DNA from: Stenotrophomonas sp. WZN-1
GTDB taxonomy: Bacteria > Pseudomonadota > Gammaproteobacteria > Xanthomonadales > Xanthomonadaceae
Direction: 5' to 3'
Length of the DNA: 64,000 bases
NCBI RefSeq assembly: GCF_002192255.1
Contig: NZ_CP021768.1
Span: 4,110,001 to 4,174,000, forward strand
The notes under the pieces were generated by a model. It was not told the DNA's origin, ran no database searches, and worked only from the letters and a program-made list of their open reading frames with translations. Position numbers and translations under genes: made by a program. Shown here piece by piece: positions 50,982-60,228 of the stretch (the first letter of the stretch is position 1; each line of letters opens with the position of its first letter).

Positions 50982-51368
50982 TCAAGCCACGGAATCCATC
51001 CGCCCACGCTTCGCCAGCAACGCCACCCGACGGCTGACCAGCGCGTGGAGCTCCGCCAGCTCCGACGCCCGGCCAGCCGTCATGTTGTCGCCGAACAGCA
51101 CCCGCGACAGCCCCGCCGCCTCGCTGTCCTCCGGGTGCTGCCACCGGTCGCGATAGACCTTCTGGCAGACCAGCCACGCCTGCGGCAGCCCACCACCGGG
51201 CAGCGGGCGGACCACGCGTTCGTAGACCTGCCAGAACTGGTATTCGGCCCGCAGGTCGATTGCAGGCGCCACGGACAGCGCCTGCCGGGGCCGTCCTGGG
51301 CCCCGGATGCCGAACAGCGGGGTTCGCGGGTTGTGCTGTGCCATGCCGACAGCATGACCCAGCAACAT
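50982..51368 (-). CDS. Small unknown protein
   Basis: 128 residues from ATG 51368, which has AAGG about nine bases upstream; ATG 51344 is an alternative that removes eight residues. The frame is open a further 34 codons, reading through the SMAG copy, so that part is doubtful. The centre reads PAIDLRAEYQFWQVYERVVR and the end is helical and basic (SELAELHALVSRRVALLAKR). I do not recognise it. Two other overlapping frames on this strand have no better support. Confidence 0.55.
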   Translation of the reverse strand: MLLGHAVGMAQHNPRTPLFGIRGPGRPRQALSVAPAIDLRAEYQFWQVYERVVRPLPGGGLPQAWLVCQKVYRDRWQHPEDSEAAGLSRVLFGDNMTAGRASELAELHALVSRRVALLAKRGRMDSVA

Positions 51369-51464
51369 TGTGGGAACCTTGCGTCGCCGCCAGAAAATCC
51401 CTGTTGATTGCGCAAGGCGGGTTTGTGGACGGATCTGGGCACCTGCCTGGGGACCGCCAGGTGC

Positions 51465-51487
51465 ATCCACGCATGGCGTGGATCTAC
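51465..51487. repeat. SMAG-type palindrome directly after the receptor gene
   Basis: ATCCACGC/GCGTGGAT arms ending CTAC, immediately before the stop of the TonB-dependent receptor gene on the minus strand. Confidence 0.85.
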
Positions 51488-53806
51488 TTAGAAGGTCATT
51501 AAGGTGCTGAACATCAGCTGCCGGGGGGCGCTGCGCTGCAGGGTCTGGTAATCCCCCGAGAACGACGAGCCGGCGATGGTGGCGGTGCCGATGTTGTGGC
51601 GGTTGAACAGGTTGCTCACGTCCAGCCGCAGCTCCAGGCCGGGCACCACGCTGTCCGCACCGAAGCGGTAGGCGGCATAGGTGTTGACCTGCCAGAAGGT
51701 CGGCACGCGGATGTCATTCTCGTAGGTGAAAGGCTGGCGCAGGTAGGAGATGCTGGTGGCACCGAAGCGCCAGTCACCGAAGTGCGCGGAAAGATCACTC
51801 ACCAGCGAGATCTGCGGGTAACCCGGCTGGGCGTTGCCCTTGATCGGGTACACCGTGTCACCCACCACGAAATCGCTGTCATAGTACGAACGGGCCACGG
51901 CCACGCCCTGGTAGAACTGCAGGTGGTCGGTCAGGTCGGCGGTGATGCCGAGGTCGGCACCAATCACGTGCATCTTCGGCATCAACCGCACGGTATTGAT
52001 CTGCGCGAACTGGGTGCCGATGGCGGCCGACAGCAGTCGGTTGCGGATGTCGTTGTAGAACACATCGCCGGTGATCGTCAGCCGGTCGAAGCGATGCGAC
52101 GCGCCTACAGTGAGGTTCCAGTTCTTTTCCGGGCGCAGCGTGCCCGCCACGCGTTCGAACTCTTCCTGGTCGGTGATGGTCCACGCCGAGGCGGTGTAGC
52201 CGATGTTGCCGCGCTGGGCGACGCGATAGCCGTTCATGGTATTGGCCAGGTCGATGAAGGCATCAGTGGATTCGGTCGGGCTCCAGAACAGCGAGACATG
52301 CGGCAGGAAGTTGCTCTTCGCGCGCAGCGTGCCGTTCACCGGCCGGTCCTTGGCATCACCCAGGCCGCCGCCACTGGTGCGGAAGTCCACGGCCTTGAAG
52401 CCGACACCCAGCTTCAGCGTGTCATTCAACACGATATCGTCCTGCAGGTAGAACTGGCGCGAGCGGGTCACCCAGCTCGATGCGTTGTCGGTCTTGAACG
52501 CGGGACCGTACACATCGAACGGACCGATAGCCTTCAGCGGCGGGCCCCCGCCCAGCAGCGGCTGCTGGTACCACTCGGTCTTGGCCGCGGCCTTGCTCTT
52601 CTCCTGCCAGAAGCCAGCAGTGAAGGTGTGCGCGCCGGTCTCGAACTGCAGGTTGAGCATGCCGCCCAGCCGATTCACGCGCGGCGTCTGCACCTGTTCG
52701 GAGAACGGTGCGCCGTTGGGCGACGGCACGGTCGGATCGGTCAGCGTGGCCTGGGTGTGGCTGTTGGCGTTGTACAGCTGCACGTTGCCACTCAGCGCCG
52801 GGCTGATCTGGAAGCGGTGGTTGATCGAGGACACGCGATCGCGGGTGATCTGGCCGGTGTCGTACGGGATCAGTTCGGACAGCTCACCGCAGGTATAGGC
52901 GCCGCAGGACTTGTCCGCATTCTCCGGCGAGGCCACGTACCACGCCCACGCATAATCGGGATAGAAGATGTCGGCCTTCCAGCCCAGCTTGCGGATCATG
53001 TCGAAGGAGATGTTGTTGTAACCCCAGACCTTGGCCTTGCTGTCGGACAGGAACACGGTGAAGTCGCCCCAGGCAACCTCCTGCTGCAGCTTCAGGTCGC
53101 CGCGCAGGAAGTTCTGGGTGCCCTCGCCCTGGTACTTGTCGGCGGACACGCGCTGCAGGTCGACCAGCACCTTCGGGCCATGCTCACCGAGCTGGCCGCT
53201 CTGCCCGGATACGGTGGTGACCAACGTGCTGTTGCTGCCCACGCCCTGCTTCGCGCGCAGGCTGGGCGTGTCCTGCAGCTCGCGCAGGCGGTATTCCAGG
53301 CTGCCGCCGTTGACGCTGCTGGAGAACACGCTGACCGGTGCGCCGCCGGGGCTGACCGTGATCGCGCCGATGCCATCGGGCACGCCCACGTTCACCACGC
53401 TGGTGCCGGTGAGCGAGAGGAAGCCGTTGTCATTCAGTGGCACGCCCTCGAAGGTGATGCCCATTTCATTCATGCGGAAGCCGCGCACGAACAGGCTGGT
53501 GGCGGAGATATCCAGGCCGAGCCCGTCGGTAGCGGTGTAGCTGGCGCCCGGCACCTGCTTGAGCATGGCCAGGCCATTGTTGCCGGTGACCATCGCGTCG
53601 AGGTCCTCGGCCTTGATGATGTAGCGGTTGGGGCCGACCACCTGGGTCGGTGCAACGGCGGCACCGCGCGGCGTGGCGATGACCTGCAGGGCGTTGAGCG
53701 TGGTGGGCGTGTCGAGCGCGGCGTCGCGCGTGTCTGCGGCGTACGCAGGTGCAGTGATGGCCGCGATGATGGCCAGGGCGAGGCGCGTCGTGGGTGGGGT
53801 GTTCAT
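51488..53806 (-). CDS. TonB-dependent outer-membrane receptor
   Basis: 772 residues. A signal peptide (LALAIIAAITAPAYA) is followed by a plug domain (ALQVIATPRGAAVAPTQVVG, GNNGLAMLKQVPGASYTATD, SLFVRGFRMNEMGITFEGVP) and a 22-strand-type barrel ending LMFSTLMTF, with the terminal Phe typical of outer-membrane barrels. It takes up an unknown ligand using TonB energy; siderophores, haem and vitamins are typical. No adjacent TonB, periplasmic binding or siderophore gene points to the ligand. The gene ends one base after a SMAG copy. Confidence 0.92.
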   Translation of the reverse strand: MNTPPTTRLALAIIAAITAPAYAADTRDAALDTPTTLNALQVIATPRGAAVAPTQVVGPNRYIIKAEDLDAMVTGNNGLAMLKQVPGASYTATDGLGLDISATSLFVRGFRMNEMGITFEGVPLNDNGFLSLTGTSVVNVGVPDGIGAITVSPGGAPVSVFSSSVNGGSLEYRLRELQDTPSLRAKQGVGSNSTLVTTVSGQSGQLGEHGPKVLVDLQRVSADKYQGEGTQNFLRGDLKLQQEVAWGDFTVFLSDSKAKVWGYNNISFDMIRKLGWKADIFYPDYAWAWYVASPENADKSCGAYTCGELSELIPYDTGQITRDRVSSINHRFQISPALSGNVQLYNANSHTQATLTDPTVPSPNGAPFSEQVQTPRVNRLGGMLNLQFETGAHTFTAGFWQEKSKAAAKTEWYQQPLLGGGPPLKAIGPFDVYGPAFKTDNASSWVTRSRQFYLQDDIVLNDTLKLGVGFKAVDFRTSGGGLGDAKDRPVNGTLRAKSNFLPHVSLFWSPTESTDAFIDLANTMNGYRVAQRGNIGYTASAWTITDQEEFERVAGTLRPEKNWNLTVGASHRFDRLTITGDVFYNDIRNRLLSAAIGTQFAQINTVRLMPKMHVIGADLGITADLTDHLQFYQGVAVARSYYDSDFVVGDTVYPIKGNAQPGYPQISLVSDLSAHFGDWRFGATSISYLRQPFTYENDIRVPTFWQVNTYAAYRFGADSVVPGLELRLDVSNLFNRHNIGTATIAGSSFSGDYQTLQRSAPRQLMFSTLMTF

Positions 53807-54085
53807 CGGCAGATCCAGGTGCAGGGAGAAAGCGGCGCAGGCGAACGCCCAGCGCGTTGCAGCACCGGTATCGGCGCCCTGGCTGGCGATGCGATTGCGT
53901 TGAGGGAGTGACGGCGCGGTGCGCGCCGGTCAGCAGACGAAGGCAATCATCTGCCGTGGGATTCGGTGGGGTGATTTCGACGTGCGAAATTCTTGCATCG
54001 CGCTGCCGCATCCGCCATTGCACCGTGGTACAGCGCAGATGGCGATGGGGATGGGTGGGTTATACGTGGGTATAGCCCCGGCATG

Positions 54086-54165
54086 GTGGAGGCCGACCTT
54101 GGTCGGCGCTCGTGTGCCAACCAAGGTTGGCACCCACCGGGGCGGATGAGGTTGGCACCTACCGG
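54086..54165. repeat. SMAG-type palindromes between the receptor and HAD genes
   Basis: A GCCGACC/GGTCGGC copy, a GTGCCAACC/GGTTGGCAC copy and a truncated half copy (GGTTGGCACCTACC) lie within 80 bases. Confidence 0.8.
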
Positions 54166-54182
54166 GGCATAGGGACGCGCGG

Positions 54183-55016
54183 TTACTGCAGGACGAAACG
54201 CTCAATGGCGCGCGCCACGCCTTCGTCGGCATTGCTGCTGGTCTCAAACCGCGCCACCGCCTTCACCGCGTCGATGGCATTGCCCATCGCCACGCTCGTA
54301 CCGACGTACTGCAGCATGGTCAGGTCGTTCTCCTGGTCACCGATGGCCATCACGTTGGCGCGGTCGATGCCCAGGTGCTCGGCCAGCTTCTGCAGGCTCG
54401 GGCCCTTGCCGGCGCGGTGGTCGAACACTTCCAGGAAGAACGGCGCACTCTTCAGCACCGCGAAACGTTCGGTCAGCGCGCTGGGCAGGCGCGCGATGGC
54501 GGCATCCAGCACGTCAGGCGCGTCGATCATCATCAGCTTGATGAAGGACATCGACGGGTCCATGTCCTCCACGCGGCGATAAGACAGCGGCATCCGCGAG
54601 AGATGCGAGTCGGCCACGGTGTAGTAGCTGATGTCCTGGTTGGGCGTGTACATGCGCTGGCTGTCCAGCGCCTGGAAGTGCACGCCCAGGTCGCGGGCGA
54701 CCTGCTCGCAGAACAGGAAATCGTCGAAGCTGAGCGGATACTCGACCACGGTTTCGCGGGTGCCGATGCGCTGCACCAGGCCGCCATTGCAGGCGATGCA
54801 GTAGTCGTCGTTGCCGTTGATGCCGAGCTCGTGCAGGTACGGCGCCAGGCCCGGAACCGGGCGGCCACTGGTCAGCACGATGTGCACGCCCAGTGCGCGC
54901 GCCTGCGCGATGGCCTTCCTGGCGCGGGGGGTGAGCTGGTGCGACGGGTCCAGCAGGGTGCCATCCATGTCGATGGCGACCAGTTCGATGGTCGATTGCC
55001 TGCGGCCCATGTCCAT
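54183..55016 (-). CDS. Cof-type HAD hydrolase (YidA-like sugar phosphatase)
   Basis: 277 residues. HAD motif I is LVAIDMDGTLLDPSHQL, motif II VHIVLTSGRPVPGL, the Lys region AGKGPSLQKLAEHLGI, and motif IV VMAIGDQENDLTMLQYVG. The C2B cap lies between motifs II and III. This matches the YidA/Cof group, which dephosphorylates sugar phosphates and other small molecules. ATG 55016 or 55010 are both possible; the frame opens with TTG at 55025. It is divergent from the ExoD-like gene. Confidence 0.9.
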   Translation of the reverse strand: MDMGRRQSTIELVAIDMDGTLLDPSHQLTPRARKAIAQARALGVHIVLTSGRPVPGLAPYLHELGINGNDDYCIACNGGLVQRIGTRETVVEYPLSFDDFLFCEQVARDLGVHFQALDSQRMYTPNQDISYYTVADSHLSRMPLSYRRVEDMDPSMSFIKLMMIDAPDVLDAAIARLPSALTERFAVLKSAPFFLEVFDHRAGKGPSLQKLAEHLGIDRANVMAIGDQENDLTMLQYVGTSVAMGNAIDAVKAVARFETSSNADEGVARAIERFVLQ

Positions 55017-55165
55017 TGCGTTCAACTCGTGCGGGGCACGCCAGTTTAACCCCTCATGCCCGGTTCACCTCTTTGCCCACGTTGGCCGGGATACTGCGGG
55101 AGCCTGTGCGTCCCCCACCGCAGGACGGCCCGCTGACCGCCCTTCCCTGGAGAACCTTGCGACGC

Positions 55166-55828
55166 ATGACCTATCGTGCCCCCGAAACCAATGACAGCGC
55201 GCCCCTGGCCCAGCAGATCGAGCAGATGATCGACGAGCTGCCCGGCGACCAGGTGAGCGTCGGCACCCTGCTCAGCGCGCTGGGCGATGAGGGCCTGCTG
55301 CTGATCGTGATCCTGCTCTCGGCCATCTTCATCATCCCGGTGTCGATTCCCGGGCTGAGTACGGTGTTTGGCGCCTCTATCCTGCTGATCGGCCTGAGCC
55401 GGGTGCGCAACCGCCCGCTGTGGGTGCCGCAGAAGCTGGCGCGCCGCGAGATCGCTACCGACAAGCTGAAGGCCAACCTCGGCCGTGCGCTGAAGTGGGT
55501 GCACCGCATGGAGCGGCTGTCGCGGCCGATGCGGCTGGCGGTGATGGTGCGCTCGAAGAAGATGATGCGCCTGAACAACCTGATGCTGGTGTTCGCGACC
55601 CTGCTGCTGATGGCGCCGGCCGGGCCGATTCCGTTCAGCAATACGCTGCCGGCGCTGGCGCTGATGTCCTTTGCGATTGGCTTCATCCAGCGCGATGGCG
55701 CGGCGGTGGCGGCTGGGTACGGTTTCGTGGTGGCCACGGTGGTGTATTTCGGCGTGCTGCTGGGTGGCGTGGGGTTTGCTGCCGAGTCGGTGTTCAGCGG
55801 GCTGCGCAGCAGTACCGCGGAACTGTAG
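55166..55828 (+). CDS. ExoD-like membrane protein
   Basis: 220 residues. The motif PVSIPGLSTVFGASILLIGL and the second ATLLLMAPAGPIPFSNTLPA with ALMSFAIGFIQRDG are typical of ExoD proteins, which are linked to exopolysaccharide synthesis in rhizobia. Four hydrophobic segments are visible. The chosen ATG 55166 is preceded by a weak site (GGAGA at 55149). The TAG stop (55826-55828) is part of the GTAG head of the next repeat. Confidence 0.85.
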   Translation: MTYRAPETNDSAPLAQQIEQMIDELPGDQVSVGTLLSALGDEGLLLIVILLSAIFIIPVSIPGLSTVFGASILLIGLSRVRNRPLWVPQKLARREIATDKLKANLGRALKWVHRMERLSRPMRLAVMVRSKKMMRLNNLMLVFATLLLMAPAGPIPFSNTLPALALMSFAIGFIQRDGAAVAAGYGFVVATVVYFGVLLGGVGFAAESVFSGLRSSTAEL

Positions 55829-55955
55829 AGCCGAGCCCATGCTCGGCTGCTCTTCGGCCCGTGCGCGCAACTCCTGCGCTGCGCGCGTAAGCCGAGCATG
55901 GGCTCGGCTCTACAAAGCCGGATCCACAGCTTTCGAGCGTGGCTCGACGCTACAG
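55825..55955. repeat. SMAG-type palindromes after the ExoD-like gene
   Basis: GTAGAGCCGAGC/GCTCGGC (55825-55849), an inverted GCCGAGC copy ending CTAC (55891-55914), and an inverted TCGAGC/GCTCGA copy ending CTAC (about 55935-55952). The first supplies the preceding stop codon. Confidence 0.85.
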
Positions 55956-55957
55956 AG

Positions 55958-57268
55958 TTACTTGGCCGATACCCGCCACACAACGTCGCCCACGTCGTCG
56001 GCGACCAGCAATGCACCCTCGGCATCCATCGCCATGCCCACCGGTGCGCCCATCAGGGTCTTCTCGTCCTTCGAGGCGAAGCCGCTGACCACGGTCTGCG
56101 GACGCCCGGTCGGCTTGCCGTCCTTGAACGGCACGTAGACCACTTCGTAGCCGCTCAGCGGCGAGCGGTCCCAGCTGCCGTGCTCGCCGATGAAGGCGCC
56201 ACCGTGGTACTGCGCCGGCAGCGCCTGGCCGGTGTAGAACAGCAGGCCCAGCGGTGCCACGTGCGAGCCGATGGCATAGTCCGGCACGATCGCCTTGGCC
56301 ACCAGATCCGGCCGCTGCGGCTGCACGCGCTCGTCCACGTGCTGGCCGTAGTAGCTGTAGGGCCACCCGTAGAAGCCATCTTCCTTCACCGAGGTGAGGT
56401 AATCCGGCACCAGGTCGGCACCGATCTCGTCGCGTTCGTTTGCTACCGCCCACAGCTTCCCGGTACTCGGCTCCCAGTCCAGTCCGGTCGGATTGCGGAT
56501 GCCCGACGCAAAGATACGGCTGCCACGGGTGGCCACGTCCACTTCCAGCACCACTGCGCGGCGGTACTCGACGGCCAAACCATTTTCGGTGATGTTGCTG
56601 TTGGAGCCCACGCCCACGTACAGCTTGCTGCCATCACGGCTGGCCAGCAGTTCCTTGGTCCAGTGGTGGTTGATGGTGCTGGGCAGGTCGGTGAACTCGC
56701 GGCCCCTGTCGGACATGCGGGTTTCACCGGGCACGTAGTGGTACTGCATGATGTTGCCGGTGTTGGCCACGTACAGCGTGTCGCCGATCAGCTGGATGCC
56801 GAACGGCGAATGCAGGCCTTCGATGTAGACGTGTTGGGACCAGGTGTTCGTGCCCGGCGTGCGGCGCAGCAGGGTGACCCGGTTGCCGCCCTTGCCGGCC
56901 TTGCCCGAGCGCGCCTTCACCTTGCCGGCGATCCATTGCTTGGGCGTGGTGACCGGTTCTTCACCGGGGCCATTGCCTTCCACCACAAGCACATCGCCAT
57001 TGGGCAGGGTCAGCAGCCGCCGCGGATGCTGCAGGTTGGCGGCGATGCGTTCGATCTTCAGGCCCTCGGCCACCGTGGGTGACTGGCCCTCGGCCCAGCC
57101 GACGCCCTTGGGTACCTGCATCGGCGGCATCAGGAAGTTGGCCGGCTTGGGCAGCGGCGGCTGCGGGCCCGACTGGTCGGCCGGATGGTATTCAGCCTTG
57201 CCGGCGCAGGCCGACAGGGTAACGGCCAGTGCCAAGGCGGCCACGGTGGGCAGGATGTGCTTAGCCAT
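55958..57268 (-). CDS. PQQ-dependent sugar dehydrogenase-like lipoprotein (sorbosone dehydrogenase family)
   Basis: 436 residues. A lipoprotein signal (LALAVTLSACAG, Cys at 21) is followed by a six-bladed beta-propeller of the GDH/sorbosone-dehydrogenase type: LPNGDVLVVEGNG, GLHSPFGIQLIGDTLYVANT, GSKLYVGVGSNSNI, IRNPTGLDWEPSTGKLWAVA, and FIGEHGSWDRSPLSGYEVVY. Such enzymes oxidise sugars with PQQ at the outer face of the inner or outer membrane. A GGGAGGT site precedes the start, which overlaps the DUF2231 gene by eight bases. PQQ synthesis genes are not in the window. Confidence 0.85.
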   Translation of the reverse strand: MAKHILPTVAALALAVTLSACAGKAEYHPADQSGPQPPLPKPANFLMPPMQVPKGVGWAEGQSPTVAEGLKIERIAANLQHPRRLLTLPNGDVLVVEGNGPGEEPVTTPKQWIAGKVKARSGKAGKGGNRVTLLRRTPGTNTWSQHVYIEGLHSPFGIQLIGDTLYVANTGNIMQYHYVPGETRMSDRGREFTDLPSTINHHWTKELLASRDGSKLYVGVGSNSNITENGLAVEYRRAVVLEVDVATRGSRIFASGIRNPTGLDWEPSTGKLWAVANERDEIGADLVPDYLTSVKEDGFYGWPYSYYGQHVDERVQPQRPDLVAKAIVPDYAIGSHVAPLGLLFYTGQALPAQYHGGAFIGEHGSWDRSPLSGYEVVYVPFKDGKPTGRPQTVVSGFASKDEKTLMGAPVGMAMDAEGALLVADDVGDVVWRVSAK

Positions 57269-57704
57269 GACGACCTCCCTGCAGCACCGGCGGCTGCAAT
57301 GACAGCAGGATCAGGCCCAGTGCGATCAGGGCCACGGTCAGCGCCGACAGGATCGTGCCCGGCACCGCGACGGCATAGGCATCGCGGCTGTGCACGAAGG
57401 CGTTCCAGATGGCCAGCACGACCGCGACCAGGTTGAGGAAGAAGTCGATGCGGTCGATGCGGGTGGCGGTGCCGTTGCGGCGCCAGACCGCAAACAGGTT
57501 GATCAGGCGCGGAATGATGGCGATCAGCAGGCCGAAGGTGATCAGCCAGGCGGCGGCCTTGCCCCACATGACCTCGGCGCTGTTGAGATAGATCGCGTCG
57601 AAGATCAGCGCGCCGACGAAGAAGCCGAAGGGTATCGGGTTCAACAGGCTGAACAGCGTGGTGCCGAGGCCGCGATGGGCCTGGGCGAGCGGATTGACCA
57701 TCAT
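57261..57704 (-). CDS. DUF2231 family membrane protein
   Basis: 147 residues with four hydrophobic helices: TLFSLLNPIPFGFFVGALIF, AAAWLITFGLLIAIIPRLIN, FFLNLVAVVLAIWNAFVHSR and TILSALTVALIALGLILLSL. This is the DUF2231 pattern, a family often found beside PQQ or cytochrome dehydrogenases and thought to carry electrons or haem. The start at 57704 (ATG ATG) follows the gap; the frame is open to 57914. Its stop overlaps the dehydrogenase start, so both are expressed together. Confidence 0.82.
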   Translation of the reverse strand: MMVNPLAQAHRGLGTTLFSLLNPIPFGFFVGALIFDAIYLNSAEVMWGKAAAWLITFGLLIAIIPRLINLFAVWRRNGTATRIDRIDFFLNLVAVVLAIWNAFVHSRDAYAVAVPGTILSALTVALIALGLILLSLQPPVLQGGRHG

Positions 57705-57798
57705 CGTGCTCCGTGCGGAAGGGTGCACGGGCTGTAGTAGCACAGCGCGACGTGAGGATGCGCGATGATGCCCCGGCGGGGCTGCCATACCCACCGCG

Positions 57799-58221
57799 CT
57801 AGGCGGACTCGTCCTCGCGCACCTCGTGGAAGGGCAGCATCGTCTCGAAGCCGAATTCGTGTTCCATGCTGGTGCGGACCAGGCCGCCGATGGCGTAGCG
57901 GCTGGTGTTGGCATGCACGTCTATGCTACCGGGCCGCCATTCGGTGCGCAGATGCAGCGTCTCTGCGCGTCGCATGACGATCCGTTCCTCCTGCAGCAGC
58001 GCGCGACGGTGCTTCTTCATCAACAGGCGCAGCGGTTTCACCGTGGTGATGCCGAATGCTGCCAGTTCGGGCAGCAACTCGGCGATATCGGCATCGTCGC
58101 CATAGTCGTGGCTGCGCGTATGCACGGCCAGCACCACCTTGCGGATGGCGGCAACCGAGAGCGGGGTCTGGTCCGCGCGCGCACGGCCGCGCTGCCGTTC
58201 GTTCTTCATGTGTGTGGTCAT
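57799..58221 (-). CDS. Small unknown protein with a basic N-terminus
   Basis: 140 residues from ATG 58221; a GTG at 58248 and an ATG at 58209 are alternatives. The N-terminus is strongly basic (MKNERQRGRARADQTPLSVA). The middle (IAELLPELAAFGITTVKPLR, RLLMKKHRRALLQEERIVMR) is helical, and the C-terminal third is acidic and aromatic. I do not recognise it. It is the divergent neighbour of the protease gene across 240 bases. Confidence 0.6.
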   Translation of the reverse strand: MTTHMKNERQRGRARADQTPLSVAAIRKVVLAVHTRSHDYGDDADIAELLPELAAFGITTVKPLRLLMKKHRRALLQEERIVMRRAETLHLRTEWRPGSIDVHANTSRYAIGGLVRTSMEHEFGFETMLPFHEVREDESA

Positions 58222-58461
58222 CTGCAAGTAGTTCTCCCTGTTTCCCACGACTCAAATTCAACCGCGCGAAGATGGCGTGAAGATGTTTGTGTGCACTGTC
58301 ATAACCAGACGTACTAAGTGTTTGTGACGCAATTGGCACATCTGCTGATTGCTTGTGTGAAGAGGTAGGGGGTTGTTCGTTGTGTCGCGTTTGGCTCGTT
58401 GCGATGGGGCAGTTCCGCCCCGCCGTCCTGCCATGCCGATTCACAACAGAAGGATTCGTGT

Positions 58462-60228
58462 ATGAAGCGACACACGCAACGCTCCGCGCCACCGCGCTCC
58501 GCGCGCCTGGCCCTTGCCACTGCCCTGGTGCTGGGCAGCCTGGCCGCCACCGTCCAGGCCCAACAGGCCGATCCATTGGCGGGCATCCAGTGGCACCTGC
58601 TCAACACCGGGCAGACGGTACCGGCCGACACGCTGCCGGTGGCCGGCAACGATCTGAACGTGGATGGCCTGTTCCGCAACGGCATCCGCGGCCAGGGCGT
58701 CACCATCGCCATTGTCGATGACGGCCTGCAGATCGCGCACCCGGACCTGGCCGCCAACGTGGCGGCGGTGGCCGGCAAGAACTTCACCAACGGTTCGAAC
58801 AACCCCACCCCGACCAACCCGGATGTCGACAACCACGGCACCATGGTCGGCGGCATTGCTGGCGCGGTGGGCGCCAACAACCTGGGCGTGCGCGGCGTGG
58901 CTCCGGCGGCAACGCTGAAGGGCTTCAACCCGATTTCGCGCTCAGCGTTGGGCAACCAGCAGAGCAACATCGAGTACGCCTGGTGGGATGGCGCAGAATC
59001 GGCCGACGTGCAGGTGTTCAACAACAGCTGGGGCGCCGGCCCGGGCAATCCGAACCTGCCGCTGGCGTACAGCGAGAACACGATTCGTTCGTACGAGCAG
59101 GCCCTGTCGGGCACGCGTGGTGGCCGCGGCGGCATCTACGTGAAGTCGGCCGGCAACAACTTCAACAATGCCTCGATCAGCCAGACCCAGGATGTCTGCA
59201 CCACCGACACCAAGAACCGCAACACCGGCTGCGTGCCGGCCGGCCGCGATCCGCGCAACAACCTGTTCAACGTGATCACCGTAGGCGCGGTGCGCGCCGA
59301 TGGCGTGCGCTCGTCGTACTCCTCCACCGGCTCGGCCCTGTGGGTGTCGGCTTTTGGCGGCGAGTACGGCCTGCAGGCGCAGTACGCCCCCGGCCTGGTG
59401 GCACGCGCCTACGATCCGGCCATCGTCACCACCGACGTGACCGGGTGCGCGCAGGGCAGCAACAAGAACACCAACCGCCAGAACACGCTGGACAGCAACC
59501 TGTCGGCCATCGACAGCACCTGCAACTACACCGCCAAGATGAACGGCACCTCGGCGTCGGCGCCGATGGTCTCGGGCGTGGCGGCACTGGTGCTGGAAGC
59601 CAATCCGAACCTGTCCTATCGCGATGTGAAGTACATCCTGGCCACCACCGCCACCCGCAACCACCCGAACCAGCCCGCGGTGACGCTGGCCGACGGGCGC
59701 ACGCTGGTGCCGGGCTGGACGGTGAATGCGGCCAACCGTGCCTACAGCAACTGGTACGGCTTCGGTGTGGTCAACGCTGCGCGTGCAGTGCAGGTCGCCG
59801 AGAACTTCCAGTCGCTGGGACCGCTGGTCGACAGCGGCTGGCGCAACACGACGCGTACCGTGGCCATCGGCAACACCTCGGCCGCCGCCGCACGCCTGAC
59901 CTTCCAGTTGGCCAACGGCGCGCGCAACATCGAAAGCGTGCAGCTGGGCTTCCGGGTCAACCACCGCAACACGCGCCAGCTGCAGTTCGTGCTGGTGTCG
60001 CCCAGCGGTACCCGCAGCGTGGTGCAACCGGCGTTCACCGCGATCGGTTCGGGCACGGGGGGCGCGCAGAGCAACTTCACCAGTTGGGACCTGCTGTCCA
60101 GCAATGCCTTCCTGGATGAGAATGCCAGCGGCACCTGGACGCTGGAAGTGACCGACATGGGGCAGGCCGCGACCGCAGCTTCGCGCGGCAACCTCGAATT
60201 CTTCAAGATCCGCGTTCTGGGGCACTGA
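58462..60228 (+). CDS. Secreted kexin-like subtilase (S8) with a P-domain
   Basis: 588 residues. A long signal peptide (RSARLALATALVLGSLAATV, cleavage near AQA|QQ) is followed at once by the protease domain, with no propeptide. The catalytic residues are in VTIAIVDDGLQIAHPDL (Asp), DNHGTMVGGIAGAVG (His), FNNSWGAGPG, and NGTSASAPMVSGVAAL (Ser). A C-terminal P-domain (LTFQLANGARNIESVQLGFR, NLEFFKIRVLG) marks the kexin/proprotein group. The start ATG 58462 follows AAGGA. The absent propeptide, and the next gene, match proteases such as ASP of Aeromonas, which fold with a separate chaperone. Confidence 0.9.
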   Translation: MKRHTQRSAPPRSARLALATALVLGSLAATVQAQQADPLAGIQWHLLNTGQTVPADTLPVAGNDLNVDGLFRNGIRGQGVTIAIVDDGLQIAHPDLAANVAAVAGKNFTNGSNNPTPTNPDVDNHGTMVGGIAGAVGANNLGVRGVAPAATLKGFNPISRSALGNQQSNIEYAWWDGAESADVQVFNNSWGAGPGNPNLPLAYSENTIRSYEQALSGTRGGRGGIYVKSAGNNFNNASISQTQDVCTTDTKNRNTGCVPAGRDPRNNLFNVITVGAVRADGVRSSYSSTGSALWVSAFGGEYGLQAQYAPGLVARAYDPAIVTTDVTGCAQGSNKNTNRQNTLDSNLSAIDSTCNYTAKMNGTSASAPMVSGVAALVLEANPNLSYRDVKYILATTATRNHPNQPAVTLADGRTLVPGWTVNAANRAYSNWYGFGVVNAARAVQVAENFQSLGPLVDSGWRNTTRTVAIGNTSAAAARLTFQLANGARNIESVQLGFRVNHRNTRQLQFVLVSPSGTRSVVQPAFTAIGSGTGGAQSNFTSWDLLSSNAFLDENASGTWTLEVTDMGQAATAASRGNLEFFKIRVLGH